Positions 12,701 through 23,893 of a DNA stretch of 64,000 bases are shown here, in pieces. The DNA comes from Lepidurus packardi (taxonomy: Eukaryota; Arthropoda; Branchiopoda; Notostraca; Triopsidae): contig JAKZAN010000002.1 of assembly GCA_023053545.1 (NCBI GenBank), positions 4,200,375 through 4,264,374 of the forward strand. The letters are read 5' to 3'. The notes beneath the pieces were generated by a model, which saw only the letters and a program-made list of their open reading frames with translations, was not told where the DNA came from and searched no databases. Made by a program: the position numbers and the translations under genes. Position 1 is the first letter of the stretch; each line of letters opens with the position of its first letter.

Positions 12701-15700
12701 TTACCAGCCAAATTCATTCGCGCTACTTCGGTGAAGCCGCAAACCTTGAATCCCAAGTGGATTGAGAAATTCAGATTGTAAGTACCTTGTATAGTACAGT
12801 ACTCGAATACCTAACTCGCACGCTAACATCTTGACACGTACTTTCGTCTCTTTTTTTGCAGTGATATTGACGACGTGACCTCGGACAACCTCCATTTGGA
12901 CATTTGGTAAGATTTTCTTTTTCGGGTTTTCACTTTTTTTATGTTTTAGAAGAACCGTGTCGAAAATCGACAAGAATTTCATTATGAGCATTCCTGTTTG
13001 GACTCGTTGTGATAAGGCATGCCAAACATGGGCTATGACCATCAAACAAGTAAATTTAGACTTTTGGAACATCAACAATGTCCTTCGATCTTCGTAAAGA
13101 GCATGCAAACACGACACTCAGACCTCAAATCCAGGTCAAACTTTCCGTGAAGATAAATAAAGAGTGAAAAAAACATGCTATCATAACTAGGCGAGAATAT
13201 GCCAGGGAGTCAAAACATGAGTACATAAAAGCCCAAGGCGAAATCTCACAGCAAGCCGTGTATCTGTATTTATTTATTTATGTTTTTCGAATGAAGGTAC
13301 CCGTATGTTACTGGAAGACCAGAAAAAACACTACAAGAAATCCTTCAACTTGTGTTTTATGTTGTCAGCTTCCATGACAGAATACGTTTCCCTTGTCCCT
13401 TTTTTGTTTTGTTATCTCCTAGAGTGCACCTGGACCGATATCTGTAATGCAAATCAGATGCAGCATTTTGCTTACGGACGAATTATTATCTTTCTACGGT
13501 CCCATGTGGGTTCTTTAGCGGCTTCATGTAGATGCATAATGAGTTGCTTTATGAATTACGTTTTCGTGCACTGGCGCTAAAAGTGGTTCTATTACATGCA
13601 TTTATGCAGGGACCATGACGACGAGTACAGCGTACTAGACGCGGTCAGCAAACTGAATGAAGTCCGCGGCGTCAAAGGCTTGGGCCGCTTCTTCAAACAA
13701 ATCGCCCAATCAGCCCGTTCAGGAAACCAAGATGACTTTCTGGGCTGTGTCAACATCCCCGTTCAGGTCAGTTCACCTTATAATGAGTCCCTTTTCATTG
13801 ATGCAGCGCTCGGAAACGAGAATAGCACACATTCTATACTCTAATATTCTTTTTTCCGAAAGCGTCTCTTCACTTTGAAAGCAATAAATGCGTTAGTCGC
13901 ACTCATACTAATGTAGTTTACTTTATCCTCTATATACAGTCTTACGCTTACAAGGAGTGAGTTTGTTTACGTTGTTATTATTGAGCACTAGCGCCAGTGA
14001 TATTTTCCTTTCTATGTGTTCTTAAGTCTGACACGAATTTGCATGTTGGTGTGAACAAAAGCATCTGCTAACACGAACACCAGTCCTTATAACAAAGCCG
14101 TATGGAGTTAATTTTGAGAGCAGGGTGAGTTAGTAGTTTCGATCAAGAGCCTAAAAAGTGCTTTCCTGAGCTGAAGCCCTCATGGGCGGTAGGTTTCGGT
14201 ACTACACAGTAAGTCATATTCTGGGGGGAAACTATGATTTGTTCTGTGAGCAAAAGAGGAGGGGGAAATATAAGGACAGGGTTAATTTTGAGTGCAGGGT
14301 GAGTTAGTAGTTTCGATTAAGAGCCTAAAAAAGTTGAAATGCTTTCCTGCGATGAAGTCGTCGTGGAAGGTAGGTGTAGGCACTACGCAGTAAGTCATAT
14401 TCTGGGTGGAAACTACGATCTGTTCTGTGAGCGGAAAATGAGGGGGAACCAGATGGGCAACAGCATACAGGGAACAAAAGCACCCCCTGATGGGCAAATA
14501 CTCTGTCCTGGATATATGCTATGCTACATATATTGTAAAACTTAACGAAGGGTAAAATGGCGTAGCAAGCTATCCTCTTTTCATGGTTCAACTAATAAAG
14601 TATATGTCGTTTTAATGAAGAAGCTTTTTGCTACCCTTGGCAACGGTGCACAGGGTATTGCTATATTCAATATAGGTTTTGTATGCTCCGGGCATCTGCA
14701 CACACTATGTATGTCGTGCACTTGTGTTTACTAAGGTTGCCTAAACCCGAACTACGAACCAAAATATCCTTACTTCTCAACGACCTATTCTTGCGTATAA
14801 AGCGCAACTCATTACCCATGTTATGTATCATCTTTCTTAGGATGGTTTTATTGATTTTTTATGTATTTTCTTTTTTAAAGAAACAAGAAACCTTTTTGTT
14901 TCTAGGATATTCCCTCGACAGGTATGGAATGCTGGTACAAGCTGGAAGGAAGATCCCAGCGCTCCACTATCCAGGGTCGGATTCGCCTCAAGTTATTTTT
15001 GTCCACAAGAGAAGATTTCGGGACTTCTGAAGAGGACAACTGGACCGAGTTGAAGCAACAAGAGCAACTCTATAGTATCTTCACCGACTATGAGCTGTCA
15101 CGGCAAAAGGTAACAGGTTTTTTGTACAGTACAGTACATGACATTAAAGTACAGTACATGCGTTTTGCCGCTGACTATCCCGCAAGGTCTCTATAGTTTA
15201 TACCTGGCTCTGTAAACAACAAACACTAGCCTGTTGTTAAGCGTAAAAGTGGTCCAGTTTTGCTAAGGACGGGCAAAGATACAAGCACAAGTCTCAGAAC
15301 GAGGCAGCTGCCTCTTAAAATTTTCACGTGTCTTGTACCTGCCCATTGGGTACACAAACGACGACGCGGACAAACTTCCGTCGCTGGAGTTTCTGTTATG
15401 CCTAAAAGACGACAGCGGAACTTAGGAGCTTAAAGCGTTTACCTCTAAATCCAAGCTCCGACCAACGGAGTGAAGTGCATAGCAAAACACACAAAAAACG
15501 AAAGTTTTATAAAAAAAAAAAAAAGAACACACGCACTTTTTAGTACCCTGATGACTATAGCACGTCAAACACATGAAAAATTACTTATGAGTGATATTTA
15601 ATTGGAAAAAAACTGCATAAACCTATCGATGCAGACATGAGAATTGCAGGCTTAAAATTACGAGGGCATAGATGTAATAGCTAAGGGTTTAAATGAGGGG

Positions 15701-18700
15701 TCGTAAACCATATTCCTGTCGGTATTCGCGACTGTGAAACCGATTTGAGCAAGTTATATATGCTGCTTCATCATGCTGTTTTTTGCTGCTCTATAACTTC
15801 CAAATTGGGAACAGTGTTCTGTTTTCCCTACCCGTTTTTTTAAAAATTATTATCGATATTCTTCAGTACAGGATGTAGGAGTAATACGTTCGGGTACGGC
15901 GCAGGACTATAAATCTCTTATTTCTGCAAAATTATAGGGAGGTGCTTCCCAATGGTCCGGTGAGTTACCGCCATTAGCACAGACCATTCTTCATCAGCAT
16001 GCCATTCAGGGCGACGTAACGATTTTACAATCTGCGGTCGTGCGCTGGATTGCTTATGCGCGCAAATTACTGCAACAACCTCTCCATTACAGTTTTTTGC
16101 ATAGTCTTTTACAAGCATTGGACTCTAAATGGTCTACCGAGTCTCTTTCTCGGGAAGAGGTGAGTAAGATCCATACAAATCCTACAATTCCATATGCGGA
16201 TTGATTTCTCTATTGTTTTTAATTTTTTTTTTTAATTTTTGGGTTAAATATTTATCCTTTTTCTTATTTAGGAGGAAGCTTTGGCTGAATCGTTTAATAT
16301 GTTCGTGGATCATTCTTTAACTTTATTGCGCAAAGTTCGGCAAGAATTCTCTCCCAGTAACAAAAGTACTGTTGGCAGACTGGAACATTTGCTCAAGTAA
16401 GCAAAAAGCAAGATTAGAAAGTTGAATGGGGCGAGTTTTCCGAGCTTTTCCTTTGTTAATGTTGCAGGTCTTTGGTTTATTTGTCCAACATGAAAGCTTT
16501 CTGGAAGTGTTGCCCCTTTAATAAAGAAATCCGTGGAGAAATTATCACCGCAATCCGAAAAGGGACCATGGAGTGGTACAGCGAGCAATTTCACAAGTAA
16601 TTTCAAGTTGTAGAATTAAAACGCAAAGTGGCTAGTTTTAAGACCCGTTCATTTAACTTTTTTTAATAGATGGACACAATTGCCCGTAATAGGTGTTTTG
16701 ACGTCTGCTCAATCCCGAGATGCTTTGATTCAAGGATTGATCCATCTCACCAATACGCTCTATGTGGATTTTCAATGGGCTTTGCAAGTCTATGAGCCCT
16801 TGTTCCAAAAGTAAAAAAACAAAAAACTTCAATATCTCTTCCTGGCTTGTTAAAAGAAATGAAAAACTTTTTGCTCCATCTTTTTTAGGATTGCGGGTGT
16901 TCCATTTTTTCTGATTGTGTACAAACAAATGGATAAAATGGTATAATCCGAACAAACAAAAAAAAGAAAATGCTTTAGTTTTTTTTTTTTTATAAATGCG
17001 CATTCTCTTGAATTAGATTGGGCAAGATTTTGGTCCCCGAATCGAAGATCTGTGTCGTAATATAGCTTCGGAGGACACTACGGAAGACGGAAATAAAGAC
17101 CGGATTACGATGGCAACGCCCATTTTCGAGCTGTACATCGCCCTCCAAGATTTGCTGAAGTAAGCCGCCTTTGCATTATTATGAACACCTAGCAATTAAA
17201 CCCAGCCTAGTAACAGCTCGCTAATTGTGCTTTTTTCGGAAAATAGGTTTCAGGATCACGTTCCCATGGAAGATCGGCGGTCCTTGCAACCTACGCAGTA
17301 TCATGAATGGTTCACCTTGGCCATTAATCGTTGGCTAGCTGTTGCCTATAATAAGGTAAAACGTCTATTTATATTTCCTTTTGGTGTCCATCAAATTCGA
17401 TCAGGAAATTTTCTCGTCTTTCTGCCATAGGCGTATTACCGTATCCAAAAAGGGCTCGATTTGGACGCCGTGACCAACGTGGAACCTTATATGAAGCTCA
17501 CAACTTCGGCTATCGACACAACTTCCTGCTTTTACCAAGTAAATATAAGGAAAATAAACCCTAATAACCCGTTTTTCTCCCTTTTCGAGCCTTTTATGTG
17601 TGTATCCTACACTTCTTTTTCTATCTTCTTGTCCTTGTGTACTTTCTTGGATATTTCTATTTCTATGGTATTTTTTCTCGTGAACAAGAAAAAAACATGT
17701 GCTACATTAAAAGAAGCGCATAGGAAGGAACAAAACCTGTGTAGTTGAAAGGAGTGATGGAAGCAAAGACAGTTAAAAGACAGAACTAATGGGGCCGGCG
17801 TCTTATTATATAGGTGAGAGAATTTTGGAAGCAATTAGCTTGGCCGGATCCCTTCACGGCGTATCCTTTGTTGTTCAAGATCGTCGAGATCATCGCAGTT
17901 GGTGCAAGTCAATACGCCGAGAATGTCCATGCGCGTCTGCTGCTGGAAGGTTTCTATGAAGAAGGCAAATTGGCACCCTTTTCTGAAGAAGTATTTATAT
18001 ATAATATATGTTATCGAGAAAAATGAATCAAAAGAAGGTGATGGGGTTCTTTTGTCCGTTGTTTTTGCCTTTAGGCTTACGTGGCTTTGAACAATCTGGA
18101 GCATGTACGACATGCCTTGGAAACGCTACCTGATGATTTGCAACTCGAACAAGTCCTAAGCGTCGTGGAAATGGCAGTGAATGGCTATCCGATGAACTCC
18201 AATGCCTACACAAGTCTAGGGACGGATATGCGTAACCTCAAGTCTGTTTACCTTTTAGTGTCTCTTCGTGTACTAATGATTGCTACGTTATTGTTACAGT
18301 GTCAGCGAACAAACACGTTCCCCTCCCGCAATTGGAGCTATTACATACGACACTGGAGCCCGGCAAGCTTTATCTTCATTACTCGAAGGAGCTTTGTGCG
18401 AGTGCGACTCGAGAACCTTGAGGATCCTGGGTCACATTGCGGAGAAGGTAAACAAGAGGATTACTTTAGCTGTTGTTCGCTTATTAAGTTGTGTTTGGTT
18501 GATTTTTCTACATTTAATCATTTTGTGTGTGTGGGGGGTTTCTCATTTTGAACGTAATTTTGGACTTGGAAAAGGTACGACCCGAGTTGAAGAAATCGGT
18601 TTTCCATTTGGCCTGGTCGCCGGATTCATTGCCTGCCGAAGAAGCTATTGCGCCTTTATTGGATACGTTGGACGTCCACTTGACAGCCCTCCATAACAAT

Positions 18701-19905
18701 TTGTTACGAATGGCATTCCATAAAGCGCTTTTAGCCCTCTGGGAAGTTATTGTCCTGGAGCTTTGGGCGCAAGCAGAGGCTTCGACGGGCGTAAGTAGCT
18801 TCTTTTGTTAACGCGACCCAAAGTTTTGAAAGGTGATTCGATCTACTCACAGGAGAAATTGAATATTTTCTACGAACGGCTGCATAAATCTCTGGAAATT
18901 TTATTGGATTTCCTTCATGCGGACGGCAAAGGCTTGCCTGTTGAGAGCTTACGAACGGTGACGTACGCCAGGGTCTCGGAAATGATTGCCTTTCACAAGA
19001 CAACCACCGAACAGCTCTTCAATCTGTATTATCTGGGACGTCTGGAGGAGCAACAACATGTAGAGCTGGCGGAATTTGGAGTTTTGAGCGTTCGCTCCTA
19101 TTTCAACCATGACAGTCTCTGTGTCGAAGTCCTTTGTGCTAGAGACGTAATTCCGCTCGATCCCAACGGTATATTCGCCCTCATTACCAGACTTTTCACT
19201 TTCTAATTGACATTTAATTGTAATTAATTCACATTTTCTTGACTCTATTGGTACCCGTTAGGTTTCAGCGATCCTTTCGTGATAGTTGAACTCTTGCCTC
19301 GCCGCGTTTTTATCCATTGCAGTGAACAACAAACTAGCGTGCAGAAGAAAACGCTGAACCCTCTATTCGACGAGTGCTTTGAATTGTAAGTGCTGAAAAC
19401 TCCCAAACGTCACTTATCCTCGTTTTTATTGTCCTGGGCCTACAAACTCAATACGTGTTACTTTTTTGTCTTTCTTTTCCTTTTAAGAAAAGCTTTTGTA
19501 CTAATTTATATTTTTTTTTTTTATTTAGCCCGGTAACTCTGGAGCAATGTCGTGCAGAAGGAGCCATGATTTTATTCACCGTAATGGATTATGATGTGCT
19601 TACAGCGAACGATTTCGCCGGCGAAGCGTTTCTTTCCCTTAATTCTATTCCTGGGGTGGCGGGGAACGCTACTGCGGATAATTTTCATGGTTTGAAGCCC
19701 GTAGATCTTGTCCTGATGCACCAAAAACAAAAAAGTATAGGAAATTGTACACGCACGTGTGGACATAAATTCAGTATTTTTGTTTCTTCTTTATTTATGT
19801 TTTCTTCATTCCATAGATCATCCCATTTTGGTTGTTCTTGAGACCAGAGCGTGGGATAAACAAGCTCAAGAGTTTGTCAAGAAACAGAAAGAACGATGTG
19901 TTTGA
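3718..19905 (+). CDS. unc-13-4B: Munc13-4/BAIAP3-type protein with C2-MUN-C2 architecture, 25 coding exons
   Basis: Predicted vesicle-priming factor that would act with SNAREs at the plasma or endosomal membrane. My exon chain is in frame throughout and gives about 1,439 residues: 3718-4328, 7638-7839, 7936-8106, 11861-11927, 12289-12535, 12634-12777, 12862-12906, 13610-13766, 14906-15109, 15938-16159, 16272-16396, 16468-16596, 16670-16810, 16889-16940, 17017-17159, 17247-17355, 17431-17538, 17814-17990, 18075-18241, 18300-18447, 18575-18790, 18853-19168, 19262-19385, 19529-19734, 19817-19905. The N-terminus is Ser-rich. The C2A domain has KDPNGFSDPYC and WDHDDEYS, so the calcium-binding Asp positions look kept. 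The MUN region follows from about 14.9 to 19.1 kb. The C2B domain has LDPNGFSDPF and [12 protein letters not shown]. No C1 domain is seen, as expected for the Munc13-4/BAIAP3 branch. ATG 3718 is the first Met of its exon. Upstream non-coding exons are possible. The donor at 11928 (GTTTGT) is weak. Confidence 0.93.
4329..7637 (+). other. Large first intron of unc-13-4B
   Basis: A 3.3-kb intron from a GTAAAC donor to a TGCAG acceptor, joining codons cleanly. It contains a run of 14 G at 4493-4506, a second G run near 5543-5552, an A-rich run at about 6301-6324, and the short copy of the dispersed repeat at 7306-7390. I recognise no coding or RNA gene inside. Confidence 0.7.
7306..7390. repeat. 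Dispersed repeat, short copy
   Basis: Shares two near-identical blocks with 194-428, with the spacer between them reduced from 164 to 8 bp. It lies in the first intron of unc-13-4B. Confidence 0.6.
8107..11860 (+). other. Large third intron of unc-13-4B
   Basis: A 3.75-kb intron between the exon ending ASEEK and the C2A exon beginning PPIVVL. It contains a GA microsatellite at about 8239-8256 and an 88-codon minus-strand open frame at 9025-9288 that I do not recognise. No other gene was recognised. Confidence 0.65.
14107..14455. repeat. Diverged tandem duplication, period 174 bp
   Basis: The unit starting GTTAATTTTGAG at 14107 is repeated at 14281. Shared landmarks include GGGTGAGTTAGTAGTTTCGAT, AAGAGCCTAAAAA and AGTAAGTCATATTCTGGG. 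The copies differ by scattered substitutions and small indels. It lies in the unc-13-4B intron between 13766 and 14906. Confidence 0.85.
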
Positions 19906-20823
19906 AACTAATAAGAATCGATACCAAAAGGAGCGAGCCACACGATAGACAACAATGCAAGTGGAAAGTTGGTAAAACTTCTCTTATACCCAATTTCAAT
20001 TCCCTTCTGACAATCCTCTTATCCATCTCTTGGCTTTGAAACCTTGGACCTTCCAATCAATTCTTGTTACTAAACTTTAACTTTGCCCTTTACAAGTTAC
20101 GTGGTGACCAAAAAGATTTTATAGCGCATTTTTTTGCGGTATTAGCGTACTTATTTAAAGGACCTTTTTCTAAATCATATCCTAATTCACCCTGCTCCAC
20201 TTTCCAAAATATCTATTTTTGACACTGCTAAATCATAAAGTGAGGATCCTTTATATTGTAGATTAGCTTTTAGCTTGTCAAATTCAGTGCAAGGGGGACG
20301 GCCATATTGGAATTATGTTTTATTTTAATTTATTTTGCGTTTCTGGTGACAAATGAGCTAGTCTATTCAGATCTAGTCATGAAAAGAATACGACCATATC
20401 AAACCTTATTATTCCGCATGGTTATACTACTTGCATTTAAAAAACAATCTTTCTCCTTTTTGATCTCTTCCTTTTCGCTACTTGCACACATTTCTATATA
20501 ACTTATAAGTCCTAATTGGTGAATTCGAATTCGTGATTTTTTTTTGTGAGTCACCAGGGTTTCCGTAGATCGTAAGATTTGTGGGGAGCAGTGCACAATC
20601 CAAGTCCTTCTCAAACGTACCTTTTTGTGATCTTCCCCACATTCGTGACTAAGGTTTAAAAAAAAACAGGATTTCAAAACAAAGCAAATTGCGAAATAAT
20701 ATAATTCCAGGATTTAGATTTACTTATTTCAAATCTTTCAACGATCATACAAGTTTCAGATTCGGGTAAAAAAGAGATTTTTCGCAAGATTAACGAGTGG
20801 GATGAATCCGAGAAAAAGATAGT
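19906..20823. other. Convergent intergenic region between unc-13-4B and FBXO28
   Basis: AT-rich sequence between two stop codons on opposite strands. It must include the unc-13-4B 3' UTR. I see no clear AATAAA close to that stop and no RNA gene. Confidence 0.5.
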
Positions 20824-21032
20824 GCAAGATTTCAACTTATGGCGATTATTACGGAGCCTCCTCTAAGGCATAATTTGCAAAGAAAAATTAAAGTGAATTA
20901 CGAAACGATTCATTTCTTAGGAGTGATTAGTGGCAAGATTTCAACTTATGGCGATTATTACGGAACATCCTCTAAGGCATAATTTGCAAAGAAAAATTAA
21001 AGTGAATTACGAAACGATTCATTTCTTAGGAG
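20824..21032. repeat. Direct repeat of two 100-bp copies
   Basis: Copies at 20824-20923 and 20933-21032 differ at only two positions that I can see and are separated by the 9-bp spacer TGATTAGTG. The second copy contains the last codons and stop of FBXO28 (minus strand). The first copy therefore duplicates the end of that coding exon and its immediate 3' flank. Confidence 0.93.
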
Positions 21033-22332
21033 CTTGCGATCTGCGTGACATCACATGAGTTGGCCCGACAGGGGCTTCTATACGACGGCGCTTGCAATTA
21101 GGACCAGCACTTGCGGTTGAAGTGGATGATTGGTTGGCTGCGCTCGCTTTACGTTTGGTGGCTAGACTAGTTCCAGGTTGGGATTCGACCACCGATTCCG
21201 AAGGCTGATTCAAGTGCTTTTCCAATGCACTCAAACGTTTAGAGTATTCTTGAATCAATCCTTCTTGCTCTTGCAAACGACGTCCTTGAGCTGACATTTC
21301 ACGCTGATATCGCGAAACCTAAAAGTGAATAGGAATGGATATTAATGGAGTTAAATTTTGTAGGGAAAAAAGCAAGCTCTTTTACTCTTGATTGGAGAAC
21401 TTTTAGTTCGAGCTGCATCGTTTGAACTTGAGTGGGGGACAGAGACGCGATAGTTGACGAAGCTGGGCTGCAAGGAGCACTCGTGAAACAAGACATCCAT
21501 GAATTGGACATAGGAGTGGTGGATTTATCATGATAACTCGTAGAAGGGACAACCATTTTGTTTGTAGTCGGCGTAGAAAAACTTGATATGAGTTTGTTGG
21601 CATATCCTGCAAAGAGCTTTTAATTAAGGTGAGTTTAAAAGAAAAGCAACTAGTACTGGTAGAGCCGGACAGCATTGTCAGAGAATTCTTGACTACAATA
21701 TGCTCGTCAAAATGTTCCATTGCCATAGATGACATGTCTCGCAATTCAGAGAGCAATTCTGAGCTGCTGGGTATCTTGGTCTCTTTCATTACGACACGCA
21801 TAACGCGTCTGAATTCATCCAAAATCTAAAAAAATTGTGAAAGAGTACAATTAGCAGGAGTTAAATGGGATCTGTTGGAAGTAGGTTTACTTTACCTTCC
21901 CAGGTATGAAGCAGTGCCTTCCATTTTCTATATACTTCATGTAAGTCATACCGAGAAGTGAAAGTCTAGTTTCTATGCTGGAAAGAATATCAGCGCGTCC
22001 AGACAGTGGGTGTTCTCGCCGTTCTGATTCCCGGCGTGGCAGTTTCGACTTTATCTCTTTAGTGCATTCGGCATGGTAACGTCTAGCTGCAAAATAGCCT
22101 TTGTTAAGGCATACCTTACTCATTTCGTTAAACCTGTTGCAAACCTGAAATGGGTACGTAGAATTTAAAACTCGACAGTCAAATTATGAAAGAAACCTAA
22201 ATGTCTGGTTCTGATTTCCTTTCTTACCACACGATTTTTTGCCACTTCATCAAAAGTAAGGTAGTAGAAAATTCGTTCAATAACTATATCAGGCAAGTTC
22301 ACAAAATGAACATCTTCTTGACTCGAGCACAT
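21019..22332 (-). CDS. FBXO28: F-box only protein 28
   Basis: Predicted substrate receptor of an SCF (SKP1-CUL1-F-box) ubiquitin ligase, probably nuclear. Exons on minus: 22332-22228, 22144-21896, 21825-21697, 21616-21386, 21318-21019. They stay in frame and give about 337 residues (human about 368). The F-box is near residues 10-40 (NLPDIVIERIFYYLTFDEVA, then RVVCNRF across the first intron). The family-diagnostic central block follows, with KLPRRESERREH, ADILSSIETRLSLLGMTYMKY and CFIPGK. Next comes LRDMSSMAMEHFDEHI, then a C-terminal coiled coil (RRLQEQEGLIQEYSKRLSAL) and a basic tail with KRRR that is likely a nuclear localisation signal. The start is the only in-frame ATG close before the F-box, and the N-terminus is shorter than in human. 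The third intron's acceptor (AAAAG at 21617) is the least certain boundary. Confidence 0.92.
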
Positions 22333-23893
22333 CTTATAAGCAAGAAGAAAATCCTCGTGCAAAACATCAGGTCGTTCACTTTGATTACATTTGCCAAGAT
22401 GTCATTGCTGAAAGTTGTTACAGCCATTCAGAGATGGCGTTTAGACTTGAAAGTTGTATGTCGTACACAAAACCAGTTACAGCTAATACCGAACGCGTAG
22501 TCGTAGCGCACTACGAGAAGCCAGTAGCCAGGAAGATCTAGAATGGTGCCGACATTCTATATGACAGTCTAAAGCCAATTTCAACACTAGCGCCTACCTT
22601 TTTCAGGCCCCGAACTTCCCAGAAGAAACGCAAAATTTAAGCGTTTGAAAATTGTTCGCCCCATAAATAAACTTGAATTCTACAAATATATTTGTTATTA
22701 AAATAAATAATTCCTTTGAAATTAAGGAATTTTGTTAATTAGCTAGCGACGCGTTCGACGAAGAGCTTACAAGCGATAAAAGTTATGTAGGGTGATTTAT
22801 TTTAAGACTTGGCAGAGGTTTCATGCAAAAAAATGCCCTTGAAACAAATCTATTGGACGCGAAACAAACACACTTTTGGAAATAAGAGCGAAAATTTTGG
22901 AAATTTTTACGAAACTTTTCAAACAATCCGCTAAAAGGGGTGTGTCCTCTACAAAAAGAAAAAATCCTATTGGAGGATTGGTGCAAATAATGGGCGTGGT
23001 CTCTTTTCAGGCTGGAAAAGCGTTTTCTGTGCTTTTTTCCATAAGGAATAATGCTGTATCAAGGGGGTCCCCTTCAGAAATCGTCAAAAATTGAGAGCCT
23101 CGCCCCTTTTCCCTGTTCCCAACTCCCCTGCTTGGTTTCCTATCCCCGATATTCGAGCTCATGTTGCCGAAGCTACACAATTTCGAATATAGGAATAGGA
23201 TCATTGCCGGGATGGCATAAGGTACAGAGAAAGGGAGCCATTTAATATTTCGCTTTTTTGACGAAATAAATTGCCTCGACTGGGTTTCGAACCGACGACC
23301 TTCCGATCACAAGGCTTGCGTCTTATCCGCTCGGTCATATGCTTATGTTTCGATAGCGTTAAAACGTCTGCGTATGGTGTGTGAGGGTAGCATCCATCTT
23401 TTGCTCGATTTATGAAAATATGACCGTTTGTATTTGATCGCTTATATTTATGGTGCGTTGAGACTTATGTAAGTGCAACTCATCTTGAACAATTTTTTAT
23501 ACTTCCGAAACACAAGACTCCCGAAGATTTCTGTTCTTAGATCTCGTTTAACCTTTCCCGTAGTAAACTTACCTGATCCTATAACTCACTTTAGTGAACC
23601 TTTCATCCACTTTCGATTACATTTTTTACTAAAATCATTTATTATAATTCCTTCAACTTTCCTACAAGCAAACTTCTTTCAGTGTAAAATGCGATGTAAT
23701 AAAATCCCTCTGTTATAGCTGACCCGAGTCTAAACAAAAGCTATACAAACACCGCCAATCACGTGCCTCTGAACTCTTCACAATATAAATGTGTCATAAT
23801 AACATTACAAATGGCAGAAAGCACCCCTTTAACATAATCCTAGTTCCTGTTCAAATTATCAGCACAGGCATACAAATATGATAAACTTAAGAC
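22333..23893. other. Intergenic region between FBXO28 and ATG2
   Basis: About 1.5 kb holding the FBXO28 upstream region (right of 22332) and the ATG2 3' UTR. Apart from the tRNA-like relic at 23271-23344 I recognise nothing. Short open frames have no protein features. Confidence 0.5.
23271..23344 (-). pseudogene. tRNA-derived relic (tRNA pseudogene or SINE head)
   Basis: On the minus strand there is an A-box-like TGACCGAGCGG and a B-box-like GGTTCGAAACC at tRNA-like spacing. Between them lies a possible anticodon stem (CCTT/AAGG) with an irregular loop. The 5' and 3' ends do not pair as an acceptor stem and the T stem is imperfect, so a working tRNA is unlikely. A SINE promoter head is the alternative. 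Confidence 0.5.

Noticed and set aside
15120-15165. Repeated GTACAGTACATG near a splice donor
   Set aside because: Two short copies in an intron with no wider structure; too short to call an element.
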